From NCBI GenBank assembly GCA_024639085.1, contig JAHEJB010000007.1, positions 1-44,276 on the forward strand: 44,276 nucleotides of DNA. Reading direction: 5' to 3'. The first letter of the stretch is position 1. Each line of letters starts with the position of its first letter. This document shows, piece after piece, positions 16,304-23,741 of the stretch. Origin of the DNA: Rubricoccaceae bacterium (GTDB lineage: Bacteria > Bacteroidota > Rhodothermia > Rhodothermales > Rubricoccaceae). The notes under the pieces are model-generated. The model saw only the letters and a program-made list of their open reading frames with translations, did not search any database and was not told the origin of the DNA. The position numbers and the translations under genes were made by a program.

Positions 16304-16834
16304 ATGTGTCTAACTATTACAATCGAACCTCTCGACGTCCAGCACACGGATGCGACGCAGCGCTTGGTTGCAGATCCACGCGTAACGAAATACACGCCAA
16401 AACCAGAACCCTATCCGGAGGGTGAGGCCGCGCGCGAAATTGAACGAGCCATTGCAGATCGGGATGCTGGCACGGCGTTCTGCTTTGCAATTTTGGCCGA
16501 TGGTGCGTTTGCTGGCGTGTGCAAACTCAAGGAGGTCACCGACGAGCAGGGCGAGCTTGGCTATTGGATCGCTGTGCCGTTTTGGGGGAAAGGTGTTGCG
16601 ACACGCGCGGCCCGGTTAGTTATCGAGTACGCGTTTCGCGACTTGAAACTTACTCGCCTCATCGCACACACGATGGAAGAGAACACGCCATCTTCGCGTG
16701 TGCTGGAGCGCCTCGGGTTCAGCTTCGTTCGGCGTGAGGCCAACACACATCCGAAATGGTCGGGCAACGCAATGGTGCTTCAATACGAGCTGACACGTTC
16801 ATCCTGGAAGATCTTCAACTCAAACGAGGAGTAA
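16304..16834 (+). CDS. GNAT family N-acetyltransferase (RimJ/RimL-like)
   Basis: The product has 176 residues from the ATG at 16304. The acetyl-CoA binding region is AVPFWGKGVATRAARLVIEY (the R/Q-x-x-G-x-G/A loop), preceded by LGYWI and followed by FRDLKLTRLIAHTMEENTPS and SRVLERLGFSFVRREANTH. These are the blocks of the RimJ/RimL-type group that acetylates N-terminal amines or small molecules. An in-frame ATG at 16280 would overlap the preceding gene by 8 bp; the downstream start is preferred. The stop is 7 bp from the stop of the convergent ion-channel gene. The substrate is not predictable. Confidence 0.88.
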   Translation: MCLTITIEPLDVQHTDATQRLVADPRVTKYTPKPEPYPEGEAAREIERAIADRDAGTAFCFAILADGAFAGVCKLKEVTDEQGELGYWIAVPFWGKGVATRAARLVIEYAFRDLKLTRLIAHTMEENTPSSRVLERLGFSFVRREANTHPKWSGNAMVLQYELTRSSWKIFNSNEE

Positions 16835-16841
16835 CTCGCCG

Positions 16842-17753
16842 TCAAATCAGGCTTTTCGACTCCACGCGCTGCAGTAAGGACTCGCCACATTGTTTGCAGT
16901 AACGGGCATCTTCATCATGGGGTGACTGCCCGCAGCGACGGCACTCATTTTGAAAGCCCTGATCCGATCGCTTGCCCATAGAGCGGCGTGTCATTTCAGC
17001 TGTAACAATCCCCGTTGGGACGGCAATGATTCCGTACCCCAAAATCATGATCATTGACGCAAAGGCTTGTCCGATGTCCGTTTGTGGGGAAAGGTCTCCA
17101 TAACCAACCGTTGTAAGGGTGACAATCGCCCAGTACACGCTCTTGGGAATGCTGGTGAATCCATTTGCCTCACCCTCGATCATGTACATCATAGAGCCTA
17201 GAATCACGGTCAGCGTGAGCACCGTGAACATGAAGATGAGGACTTTTCGTCTACTGTCCCTTAGCGAATTGACGAGTAGCTCAGCCTCCGTAAGGTATTC
17301 GGCCAGTTTTAGTACCCGGAAGACGCGCAGGATGCGCATCAGCCGGACGACCAGGAAAAACTGCGCTCCCGGAATCAACACGCTTATGTACGTCGGAATA
17401 ACGGCTAACAGATCAATGACGCCGAAGAAGCTGCGCGCATAACGAAGGGGTCGATCCACGCTAATGATGCGAAGAAGGTATTCGACGGTAAACAGGATGG
17501 TAAAGACCCACTCCGCAGTACGGAGGAACTCCGGATAACTCGCCCGAAACGACCCGACGCTTTCGAGCATCACAACAAGCACGCTGGCCACTATGGCAAA
17601 GATCAGCGTGACATCGAAAGCTTTCGCGAGCGGGGTGTTCGCCTCAAAAATGATGTGGAAGATCCGCGCGAATACCGGGTTCTTCCTCGGGCCAAATACG
17701 CCCGAAAGCGGCGTGGCGGAATGTGGATGACCGAGTCGGCGAGAGGTGCGCAT
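16842..17753 (-). CDS. Voltage-gated potassium channel with C-terminal zinc ribbon
   Basis: The product has 303 residues. Six transmembrane segments occur between about 45 and 255. The S4 voltage sensor is VVRLMRILRVFRVLKLAEYL with arginines every third position (137-147), and the pore filter is TTVGYGD at 214-220, which makes it K+ selective. After S6 (GYGIIAVPTGIVTAEM) the cytosolic tail holds two CxxC pairs, Cys271/Cys274 and Cys286/Cys289 (CRRCG, 11 residues, CKQCG), a zinc-ribbon pattern in place of the RCK or cyclic-nucleotide domain common in this family. The tail could respond to Zn2+ or redox, or simply aid tetramer assembly. Monocistronic, convergent with the GNAT gene. Confidence 0.9.
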   Translation of the reverse strand: MRTSRRLGHPHSATPLSGVFGPRKNPVFARIFHIIFEANTPLAKAFDVTLIFAIVASVLVVMLESVGSFRASYPEFLRTAEWVFTILFTVEYLLRIISVDRPLRYARSFFGVIDLLAVIPTYISVLIPGAQFFLVVRLMRILRVFRVLKLAEYLTEAELLVNSLRDSRRKVLIFMFTVLTLTVILGSMMYMIEGEANGFTSIPKSVYWAIVTLTTVGYGDLSPQTDIGQAFASMIMILGYGIIAVPTGIVTAEMTRRSMGKRSDQGFQNECRRCGQSPHDEDARYCKQCGESLLQRVESKSLI

Positions 17754-17818
17754 TGCTTTCTTGCTAGACCGCCAAAGATAGGTCTGTGGTCTTCACAACG
17801 AAGAGGGCTCAGTGCAAT

Positions 17819-19024
17819 TCAGGAAATCGACAGGATGCGTTCGAAACGGTCTGTTATCTGTTCGATATCGAACGTCGCTTCCGCATAGGCACGTGCGTTT
17901 CTGGATGCTGCGTCCCGTTTTTCTACATTATCCAACAATTTGGCGGCTTCGTGAACAAAGGCCGTTGGAGCTGTTGGCGGAACGACGATACCTGCCTTGT
18001 TTCGCGCTACTATCCTGGCTGCAAGGTTTTCGGGAGGTACGGCAAGAAGAATGGCGCGCCCAGCACAGAGGTAGGTGAGCACTTTGGATGGAACGGAGAA
18101 AACGCCTGCATCAGGTTCCAAGATTGCGACGAGCACGTCTGCGGATGCGAGCACGTCCGGAAATTCCTCAAACGGCTGATAGGGGAGGATGACCAGTCCT
18201 TCCAGGTTGTGCTCGGTCTTCTTCGCTCGCAGCCAGTCGCCGCCGATGCCTTCGGTGATCGCAACTACGCGGACGGAATCGTCGTCCTTCCAGCGGAGGG
18301 CAAGATTGAGAAGCAGCTCAGGGTTGTGCTTCATACCCAACGTGCCGGAATACAACAGAACCTGCTTCTCGGCGAGGTCAAACGCCTCACTCCAGCCGTT
18401 CTTCTTAGGACGAACGGGCACTTCATTAAGAGGAGCCCAGTTCTCGACAACATGGACCCGTGCGGGATCCACTCCCCAATCTGTCAGCGTGGCCTGAAAG
18501 TCGCTTGTGATGACGACGATTGCGTCGCTGTCGCGAAGAATGCGTTGCTCCATTCCGAGATAGAATCGACCAGCAAACTCGCCAAGAACAGGAATCCTAC
18601 GTCGAAGCAAACGATGAGCCGCCACCGAAATCAAATCCTGTAGCCAGTTGACAAACCGGATGTCATTCTCGACGCACCACTGCTGAAGAGGCGCGAGTGC
18701 ATCCAGAGGGGTATTGGCAGCCAGCACTACGTCCGGTTGGAACTTTCTTACTCGGTCAACGAGTAGCGCGCCGTATTCCTTTTCTTTCCTCCGACGAGCG
18801 AAGAGTCCGCGGAGCGAACTCTTGTACTTCTCGACGGGATTGGAAAGTGCAATCGGGTCCGGCTCAAACCCAACAGCGTCTTCATCGCGACGGGCCAGCG
18901 CACCGTGGGGCGTCTGATTTGTGGAAGAGTAACCGTGCCGTACGGTGTGGCCACGTTCAGCAAGCGCGCGGGCCAACTGTACCTGAAAGGGGTGTCCGGC
19001 GTAGTCGTGGAGGTAGACGCGCAT
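17819..19024 (-). CDS. Glycosyltransferase family 4 protein (WcaI-like)
   Basis: The product has 401 residues from the ATG at 19024 (MRVYLHDYAGHPFQVQLARA). An upstream in-frame start at 19066 would cross a terminator and is rejected. It has the GT-B fold: the N-terminal Rossmann half holds the acceptor-side loop after RALAERGHTV. In the C-terminal half, VLLYSGTLGMKHNPELLLNL starts the donor domain and EPDAGVFSVPSKVLTYLCAG carries the E-x7-E-like nucleotide-sugar site. It is similar in layout to colanic-acid WcaI transferases, so a role in exopolysaccharide or surface glycan assembly is likely; the sugar is unknown. No other glycan genes are adjacent. Confidence 0.87.
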   Translation of the reverse strand: MRVYLHDYAGHPFQVQLARALAERGHTVRHGYSSTNQTPHGALARRDEDAVGFEPDPIALSNPVEKYKSSLRGLFARRRKEKEYGALLVDRVRKFQPDVVLAANTPLDALAPLQQWCVENDIRFVNWLQDLISVAAHRLLRRRIPVLGEFAGRFYLGMEQRILRDSDAIVVITSDFQATLTDWGVDPARVHVVENWAPLNEVPVRPKKNGWSEAFDLAEKQVLLYSGTLGMKHNPELLLNLALRWKDDDSVRVVAITEGIGGDWLRAKKTEHNLEGLVILPYQPFEEFPDVLASADVLVAILEPDAGVFSVPSKVLTYLCAGRAILLAVPPENLAARIVARNKAGIVVPPTAPTAFVHEAAKLLDNVEKRDAASRNARAYAEATFDIEQITDRFERILSIS

Positions 19025-19033
19025 TTGAAGCAA

Positions 19034-19060
19034 AAAAATCGCGCTCGAACGTTCGAGCGC
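19034..19060 (-). terminator. Intrinsic terminator immediately upstream of the glycosyltransferase
   Basis: Perfect 20-bp palindrome GCGCTCGAAC/GTTCGAGCGC at 19041-19060, followed on the minus strand by a run of seven T (19032-19038). It would end a minus-strand transcript coming from the right, which implies a short transcription unit between about 19070 and 19425. It lies only 10-17 bp before the glycosyltransferase ATG, so that gene must have its promoter inside or to the left of the hairpin, or depend on read-through. Confidence 0.75.
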
Positions 19061-19069
19061 GCTCACAAC

Positions 19070-19147
19070 TTACAGCGAGGCTTGGACGAAGAAGCGGGCA
19101 TCTGGGATAGTATTACGAATTTCCTCCTTCAGATCTACCCCCGGCAT
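19070..19147 (-). CDS. Possible small ORF (25 residues) or remnant ending just before a terminator
   Basis: The minus strand encodes MPGVDLKEEIRNTIPDARFF plus five more residues and a TAA, 10 bp before the palindrome of the terminator. The frame stays open upstream to 19207 (adding SELPEDVA before the Met) but has no standard start there. Composition is protein-like (LKEEIRNTIPDARFFVQ). It may be a genuine short gene, the tail of a decayed gene, or a small RNA that happens to be open. I do not recognise a family. This and the terminator are the only content seen in the 360-bp stretch 19067-19425. Confidence 0.3.
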   Translation of the reverse strand: MPGVDLKEEIRNTIPDARFFVQASL

Positions 19148-19425
19148 GGCGACATCTTCAGGTAGTTCCGATCTACGTTGTCGAGTCGGGAGCGTGAAAT
19201 GGCTTGGCTAAATCTCTTCGCACGCACGCGCAAATTGCTTCTTCTAAAGGTTCGATCGCCGGCCTGATTCCGTGGTTTTGTCACCTCTCGAGGGTCGAAT
19301 TAATGGCTGGCGAATGTGTCTCAGGTTTGCTCTGCGTCTCTACATTGAAAACTTTGTACAGCGAGTTGTCGACCGCGCACATTGTCCAAGCATATGGACT
19401 GTTCCTATCCCTTGGCCGCGAGGAA

Positions 19426-21456
19426 ATGAGCGAACCCGTAGCATTTAAGCGCAACATCGGTCTATTCCTCGCGACGATGATCGGGATCGGCGCAATGATG
19501 GGCCCGGGAGTTTTTGCGCTGCCGGGTGAGTTGGCGCACATGATCGGGCCACTCGGGATCTTCGTCTACCTCGTGATGGGGATCCTGACAATCTTTACGG
19601 CTCTGAATTATAGCGAACTCGGCGCCGCGATCCCATTGGCGGGTGGCGGCTATTCCTTCGCGAGTCGCACGCTCCCCAAGCCAATCGCATTTTTCACGGG
19701 CTGGTTCTTCTGGATCGGCAATACGTTAGCGTGTTCGCTTTACGCCGTAATCTTCGCGCTAACCGTCAAGACCTACTTCTGGCCCGGAGCCAACATCGCG
19801 CTGTTGGCCCTTGCGACTACGCTCGTCTTCACCGCCACGAACCTCCGTGGTATGTCCGAAGCGATCAAGGTCATCACGGTGATGAACCTCATCGAACTGG
19901 TCATCCTGATTGGCGTCGCCGTATTGGGAGCGATGAAGGTTGAGGCCTCCAACCTAGTGCCGTTGGCGCCGTACGGCATCGAGCCATTCATGCCTGCGAT
20001 GGCGCTCATCTACATTTCGTACGTGGGCTTCGAATTGATCACGGTCGCGTCCGAAGAAATAATCAACCCGGGCAAGACGATTCCCCGGGCCATTATGATC
20101 ACGCTCGGAGTCGGCACCGCGATTTACGTCTTCATCGTCTGGGTGATGATGGGCACGGTACACCATACTACGCTGAGCGAGAGCCAGGTCCCATTCATAT
20201 TCGTCGCCGACACGCTATTTGGCCCCTGGGGGCGCTGGGCCGGGATCATCGCGACGATCATGGCGAGCCTGTCGGCCTTTAGCGTCACATTGGGCGCGAG
20301 CGCGCGGGTTTTGTATGCCCTAGGGCGAGACGGGCATGTCCCCCAGGTTCTCGCGAAGCTGCATCGGACGTATCGGACGCCTCATATTTCGCTCTTCATC
20401 TGTGCTGGACTGGTGATCGTGTTCAGCGCGTCGGGAGTTGTGAAATTCGTCGCCTCACTCAGCGACTTCGGCTACTTGATGGGGCTCGGCATCGTCAACT
20501 ACGCCGTGATCTCGCTTCACCAGCGAATGCCCAACCTTCGGCGACCCTTCAAGGTGATGCTGTACCCCGTAGTCCCGATTCTGGGCGTCATCACGACGTG
20601 GATGTTCGTCCCGGCTCTCGAACTTCGAAGCTTTCTCCTGGGCGGTCTGCTGACGCTCATTGGAGGAGGCGTCTACCTGTTGACCCCGGCCAATCGGGCC
20701 GAATTGAGGCGGATGCTTGACGTCCGGGACAGAATCAATCTTTGGCTTCTAACCTTACGGAGGAAACGAATGCGTGTACTCATAATCAGTGGCGACCGAC
20801 AGGGACAGAATATCGCCGACCGGCTGTTGGCGGCAGACGAGTATCGGCTCGTGTTCCGTTCGGCGGAGCACCAGATCACCTTCATCGAAGAAGACGAAGG
20901 CCGATGCGCCGAGCTAGAAGCACGTTACCACGTCCCAATTTATCAGGGAGACGGGACGAAGCTGGAGCTATTGGAGCAGGTCGGGCCCTCAAATGTCGAT
21001 GTCGCGATCGCCGCTTCGGATGACGACAATCGGAATGTGATCACGGCGCTTCAGGCGCGGCGATTGGGCATCAACCAGGTAATCGCCATCGTTCAGGACC
21101 CAGATTATATGTCACTGCTGGAGAGCAACGGGGTTGTCGCCATGAGTGCGCCGTGGGCGACCGCAACGATGGTCGAGAATTATCTGGACCGGCCCGGCGT
21201 CTCCGAACTCTTCGAGATAGGTACAGGCGTCGCTAGCCTTGTCGGCGTAATAGTGCCTGATGGAGCTAAGGTCGTTGGCAAGGAAATTCGCGAAATCGAC
21301 ATTCCGGGCGCATGCGTCGTCGCCGCCATTATCCGCGGTAAGGACTTCGCCGTCCCCAGAGGCAATACGGAGATCCGCGGCGGGGACCAGGTAGTTTTTG
21401 TTGGCCCAACATCTGCCATAAAGAGCGCGCAAGACATCTTCTTACTCGAACAATAG
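19426..21456 (+). CDS. APC-family transporter fused to an RCK (TrkA-N/TrkA-C) regulatory module
   Basis: The product has 676 residues from the ATG at 19426 (MSEPVAFKRNIGLFLATMIG). Residues 1-440 are an amino acid/polyamine/organocation permease: MIGIGAMMGPGVFALPG in helix 1, then about 12 helices, with SYVGFELITVASEEIINPGK in the middle. Residues 449-590 form a TrkA-N Rossmann domain (MRVLIISGDRQGQNIADRLL; VAIAASDDDNRNVITALQAR) and 600-676 a TrkA-C domain (GVIVPDGAKVVGKEIREIDI; GNTEIRGGDQVVFVGPT). The glycine motif of the Rossmann fold is degenerate (GDRQG). RCK modules sense nucleotides or ions and gate K+ systems, so a regulated cation-coupled permease is likely. The frame is open upstream to 19204, but those residues lack family similarity. 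Confidence 0.9.
   Translation: MSEPVAFKRNIGLFLATMIGIGAMMGPGVFALPGELAHMIGPLGIFVYLVMGILTIFTALNYSELGAAIPLAGGGYSFASRTLPKPIAFFTGWFFWIGNTLACSLYAVIFALTVKTYFWPGANIALLALATTLVFTATNLRGMSEAIKVITVMNLIELVILIGVAVLGAMKVEASNLVPLAPYGIEPFMPAMALIYISYVGFELITVASEEIINPGKTIPRAIMITLGVGTAIYVFIVWVMMGTVHHTTLSESQVPFIFVADTLFGPWGRWAGIIATIMASLSAFSVTLGASARVLYALGRDGHVPQVLAKLHRTYRTPHISLFICAGLVIVFSASGVVKFVASLSDFGYLMGLGIVNYAVISLHQRMPNLRRPFKVMLYPVVPILGVITTWMFVPALELRSFLLGGLLTLIGGGVYLLTPANRAELRRMLDVRDRINLWLLTLRRKRMRVLIISGDRQGQNIADRLLAADEYRLVFRSAEHQITFIEEDEGRCAELEARYHVPIYQGDGTKLELLEQVGPSNVDVAIAASDDDNRNVITALQARRLGINQVIAIVQDPDYMSLLESNGVVAMSAPWATATMVENYLDRPGVSELFEIGTGVASLVGVIVPDGAKVVGKEIREIDIPGACVVAAIIRGKDFAVPRGNTEIRGGDQVVFVGPTSAIKSAQDIFLLEQ
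20759..20772 (+). promoter_or_regulatory. Internal ribosome-binding site and ATG at the APC/RCK junction
   Basis: GGAGG at 20759-20763, six bases, then an in-frame ATG at 20770 that begins exactly at the first strand of the TrkA-N domain. Initiation here would give a free 228-residue RCK protein alongside the fusion. Strong Shine-Dalgarno sequences are rare in this window, which makes this one notable. Either it is a living second start or a fossil of a two-gene arrangement that became fused. Confidence 0.45.
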
Positions 21457-21509
21457 CCGCCCGCAATCGATCTTACCATCGGAGCATACGAGAAACACTT
21501 TAACTGCCG

Positions 21510-21545
21510 TCCCGACTAGGTCGGGATATGAACCGTGCTCTCCTC
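21510..21545. repeat. Fragment of the tRNA-like element with TCCCGAC/GTCGGGA hairpin
   Basis: The hairpin TCCCGAC-TAG-GTCGGGA (21510-21526) is followed by TATGAACC and GTGCTCT. On the minus strand this reads AGAGC, a few bases, GGTTCATATCCCG and GTCGGGACG, closely matching the anticodon-to-variable region of the tRNA-like sequence at 21694-21774. No acceptor or D arm is present. It lies just downstream of the tRNA-Met gene and could also act as its terminator-like hairpin. Confidence 0.6.
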
Positions 21546-21561
21546 TCGTTCTCAAAGCTTG

Positions 21562-21635
21562 TGGCGCGAGAGAGACTTGAACTCTCGGCCTCCGGGTTAT
21601 GAATCCGACGCTCTAACCAGCTGAGCTACCGCGCC
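21562..21635 (-). tRNA. tRNA-Met (anticodon CAT), elongator-like
   Basis: A 74-nt cloverleaf on the minus strand. Acceptor GGCGCGG pairs with TCGCGCC (one G-U), discriminator A, CCA not encoded. D arm GCTC/GAGC with GG in the loop. Anticodon stem TCGGA/CCCGG with an A-C mismatch at 31-39, loop TTCATAA. Five-base variable region AGGCC. T arm GAGAG-TTCAAGT-CTCTC. A normal G1-C72 pair and no three G-C pairs in the anticodon stem argue for elongator rather than initiator Met. tRNA-Ile2 (lysidine-modified CAT) cannot be excluded by eye. Confidence 0.95.
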
Positions 21636-21693
21636 AAGCAATGTGAGGATACGCCGACCTGCAGAAGTCAATCAAGGGAAGTTTGGTCGAAGG

Positions 21694-21774
21694 CAGCGCT
21701 GGAGAAACTAGATCTCTCGTCCCGACTTCGCCGGGATATGAACCCGACGCTCTAACCAGCGAAGGTACAGCGCC
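21694..21774 (-). pseudogene. tRNA-Met-like sequence (CAT) with enlarged variable region
   Basis: The 81-nt minus-strand sequence folds as a cloverleaf. Acceptor GGCGCTG/CAGCGCT (six Watson-Crick pairs and G1-U72). D stem CCTT/GAGC with three of four positions paired, A14 lost, GG retained. Anticodon stem TCGGG/CCCGG, loop TTCATAT. Variable region of 12 nt (CGAAGTCGGGAC) instead of 5. T arm GAGAG-ATCTAGT-TTCTC fully paired. Compared with the intact tRNA-Met 58 bp away, the 6-67 pair has changed from G-C to U-A on both sides. The variable region can also pair with the anticodon 3' strand to form the TCCCGRC/GTCGGGA hairpin. It may be a decayed duplicate, or a retained unusual tRNA-like RNA. 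Confidence 0.6.
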
Positions 21775-21915
21775 GTGTGGAGGGAAAGGATACGGCGTTT
21801 CGGAGCCCACGGGCAATATGCATTCTGAGGAGAGGTAGGAGAATCTGGCTGTGAGCAAGGCCCTTGGTCGCGTACATTCCCTCGTCGCTTCAGTGCCTCC
21901 CACGTAAAACTGACT

Positions 21916-23094
21916 GTGTCTGCCACTTTCATTATCGGACAACCTCGCGTTCAGGATGCAATTGCCCACGCTGCCTCGAGTGGGCGCGTCGCTCAAAGTT
22001 ATCTGTTCCACGGGCCGGACGGAACGGGCAAGAAGGCTGCGGCGCTGGCGTTCGCGCAGACGCTGCTATGTGAGCAGAAAAGCGGCCATGATGGACTGGC
22101 ATGCGGCAAATGCCTGCCATGCACAAAAGCGCAACGCGGCCTACATCCCGATATCCACATTTATCTGCCGCATCCAAAGGACACGAACGTCAGCAAGATT
22201 TCGGAGCGCATCCAGCGGATATTCGTTAACCCATATGCCCAAGTAGACTTCAAGCGACGCCCTTCTCTTGATGATGCTGGAAAAACCTCCAGCGGTATGG
22301 TTATTTATCATGCTGGTTACATCGAGAGTATTCAACGGGAGTTCTACCACGTGCCTGTGGAAGGCACGTACAGCATAGGCATTCTGGTCGATGCCGACTT
22401 CATCCAGACCGCAACGGCCAACAAGTTTTTAAAGATGCTGGAGGAGCCCCCAGAGCGCACAATCCTCATCCTGACTGCCGAACGAACGGACACGATGCTG
22501 CCAACCATTCTGTCTCGTTGTCAGCATGTACGGTTCGATCCGCTCATGCCTATTGATATTGAACAGGCGTTGATTGAGCGAGAACACGTGGAGGCCCAAC
22601 GAGCTTCGTTTGTGGCCCGAATGGCAGACGGTTCATTTACAGCAGCGCTCGAGTTGTTGGATAATGAGGATATCGGCGAGCGTCGTGCTTTGGCAATAGA
22701 GTACATCCGCCAGTCTTTTTCCAAGCATCCCGACCGTGTGATGCCGCTGATTGAGCAAATCTCAAAATTGGGCCGCGAGCCAGTCAAGCAACTGATGGGA
22801 CTGATGCTGAGTTGGGTTCGTGATATTGTTCTCTTTCAGGCAGCAGGCGCCGCCGCATCCCTCATAAATGTTGATCAGTCGGAGGCTATCCAGAAGTTTG
22901 TAGCAGGGCTGCCTGACGCAGATTCCGCCTCGATGGTGAGCCATATTGAGGCGGCGGCCCAACTTATTGAACGCAATAGCCATGTTGGGTTGACGCTTAC
23001 AGTTTTGTCGGACGCGCTGAGCGATTCCATGCGCGGAAATGATCGGGCTCAACTTTTCGAGTCGCTTGATTCCCCAGCGGTCGTGATGGCCTGA
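21916..23094 (+). CDS. holB: DNA polymerase III subunit delta' (clamp loader)
   Basis: The product has 392 residues and starts with GTG at 21916; there is no earlier ATG in frame that suits the family. It has the AAA+ clamp-loader fold: IIGQPRVQDAIAHA at the start, Walker A GPDGTGKK (33-40), a four-Cys zinc module (Cys52, Cys63, Cys66, Cys69; CGKCLPC), VEGTYSIGILVDADFIQTAT around the Walker B position, KFLKMLEEPPERTILIL and the sensor-1 TILSRCQHVRF. The SRC motif is the delta' hallmark and supplies the arginine finger. The C-terminal third is a helical collar. Its stop is 3 bp from the stop of the convergent FKBP gene. Core replication gene. Confidence 0.93.
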   Translation: MSATFIIGQPRVQDAIAHAASSGRVAQSYLFHGPDGTGKKAAALAFAQTLLCEQKSGHDGLACGKCLPCTKAQRGLHPDIHIYLPHPKDTNVSKISERIQRIFVNPYAQVDFKRRPSLDDAGKTSSGMVIYHAGYIESIQREFYHVPVEGTYSIGILVDADFIQTATANKFLKMLEEPPERTILILTAERTDTMLPTILSRCQHVRFDPLMPIDIEQALIEREHVEAQRASFVARMADGSFTAALELLDNEDIGERRALAIEYIRQSFSKHPDRVMPLIEQISKLGREPVKQLMGLMLSWVRDIVLFQAAGAAASLINVDQSEAIQKFVAGLPDADSASMVSHIEAAAQLIERNSHVGLTLTVLSDALSDSMRGNDRAQLFESLDSPAVVMA

Positions 23095-23097
23095 CGC

Positions 23098-23526
23098 CTA
23101 CGTCAATTCTACGAGTTCGAGGTCGAAAATAAGATCCTTGCCAGCAAGAGGGTGGTTGGCATCCAACGTCACGTTTTCGTCGGATACGTCCGATATCACA
23201 ACTTGAAGTGATCCGCCGTCTTCCATGCCAAGCTGGAGGGGCAGGCCAACTTCTGGCGCAACGCCTTCAGGGAAGTCATCTATGGCAACCTGTACGATGG
23301 CATTCGGATCGGCTGGACCGTACGCCGCGGCGCAAGGAATCTCAATGGTCTTCAATTCGCCGACTTCCATGCCTTCCACTCCCGAATCGAAGCCTGGAAT
23401 TACTTGACCGCTGCCAAGCGTAAAGGCGAGTGGCTCACGCCCTTCTGACGAATCAAAAACAGTTCCGTCGTGGAGGCGTCCTTTGTAGTGAATGCGAACG
23501 GCGTCGCCGGATTTAGCGGTAGACAT
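23098..23526 (-). CDS. FKBP-type peptidyl-prolyl isomerase (SlyD-like)
   Basis: The product has 142 residues from the ATG at 23526 (MSTAKSGDAVRIHYKGRLHD); an ATG at 23550 would add eight. The FKBP fold is recognised by GTVFDSSEGREPLAFTLGSG, QVIPGFDSGVEGMEVGE and the C-terminal NHPLAGKDLIFDLELVEL. Between them sits an inserted IF/flap domain (residues ~70-120) that binds unfolded chains in SlyD-type proteins. The His/Cys-rich metal-binding tail of E. coli SlyD is absent. Cytosolic; folding helper with prolyl isomerase activity. The nearest upstream gene on this strand is the SSS symporter, which ends 215 bp away with no recognisable gene between. Confidence 0.93.
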   Translation of the reverse strand: MSTAKSGDAVRIHYKGRLHDGTVFDSSEGREPLAFTLGSGQVIPGFDSGVEGMEVGELKTIEIPCAAAYGPADPNAIVQVAIDDFPEGVAPEVGLPLQLGMEDGGSLQVVISDVSDENVTLDANHPLAGKDLIFDLELVELT

Positions 23527-23741
23527 GCGATGTTGGATTGCGAGAAACACCTCCCACGGGCCACGAACCGATTCGTTTCGTCCTCATAGAATCTCCGCCA
23601 TCACCAAAGAATACTATCTCTAGGCTTTCACCTGGAGGCCGTTGGCTGACAACATTTTGGTAGAAGCCAACCGACCCCAGAGCCTCAGGAGTTCTACAGT
23701 GACTGGCCTTGCTCATTGGAGTGCTAAGGGTGTCAAATCCT

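Noticed and set aside
19204-19425. 74-residue upstream extension of the APC-RCK gene
   Set aside because: Polar, Cys-containing sequence unlike an APC N-terminus; MSEPVAFKRNIGLFLA at 19426 is the natural start.
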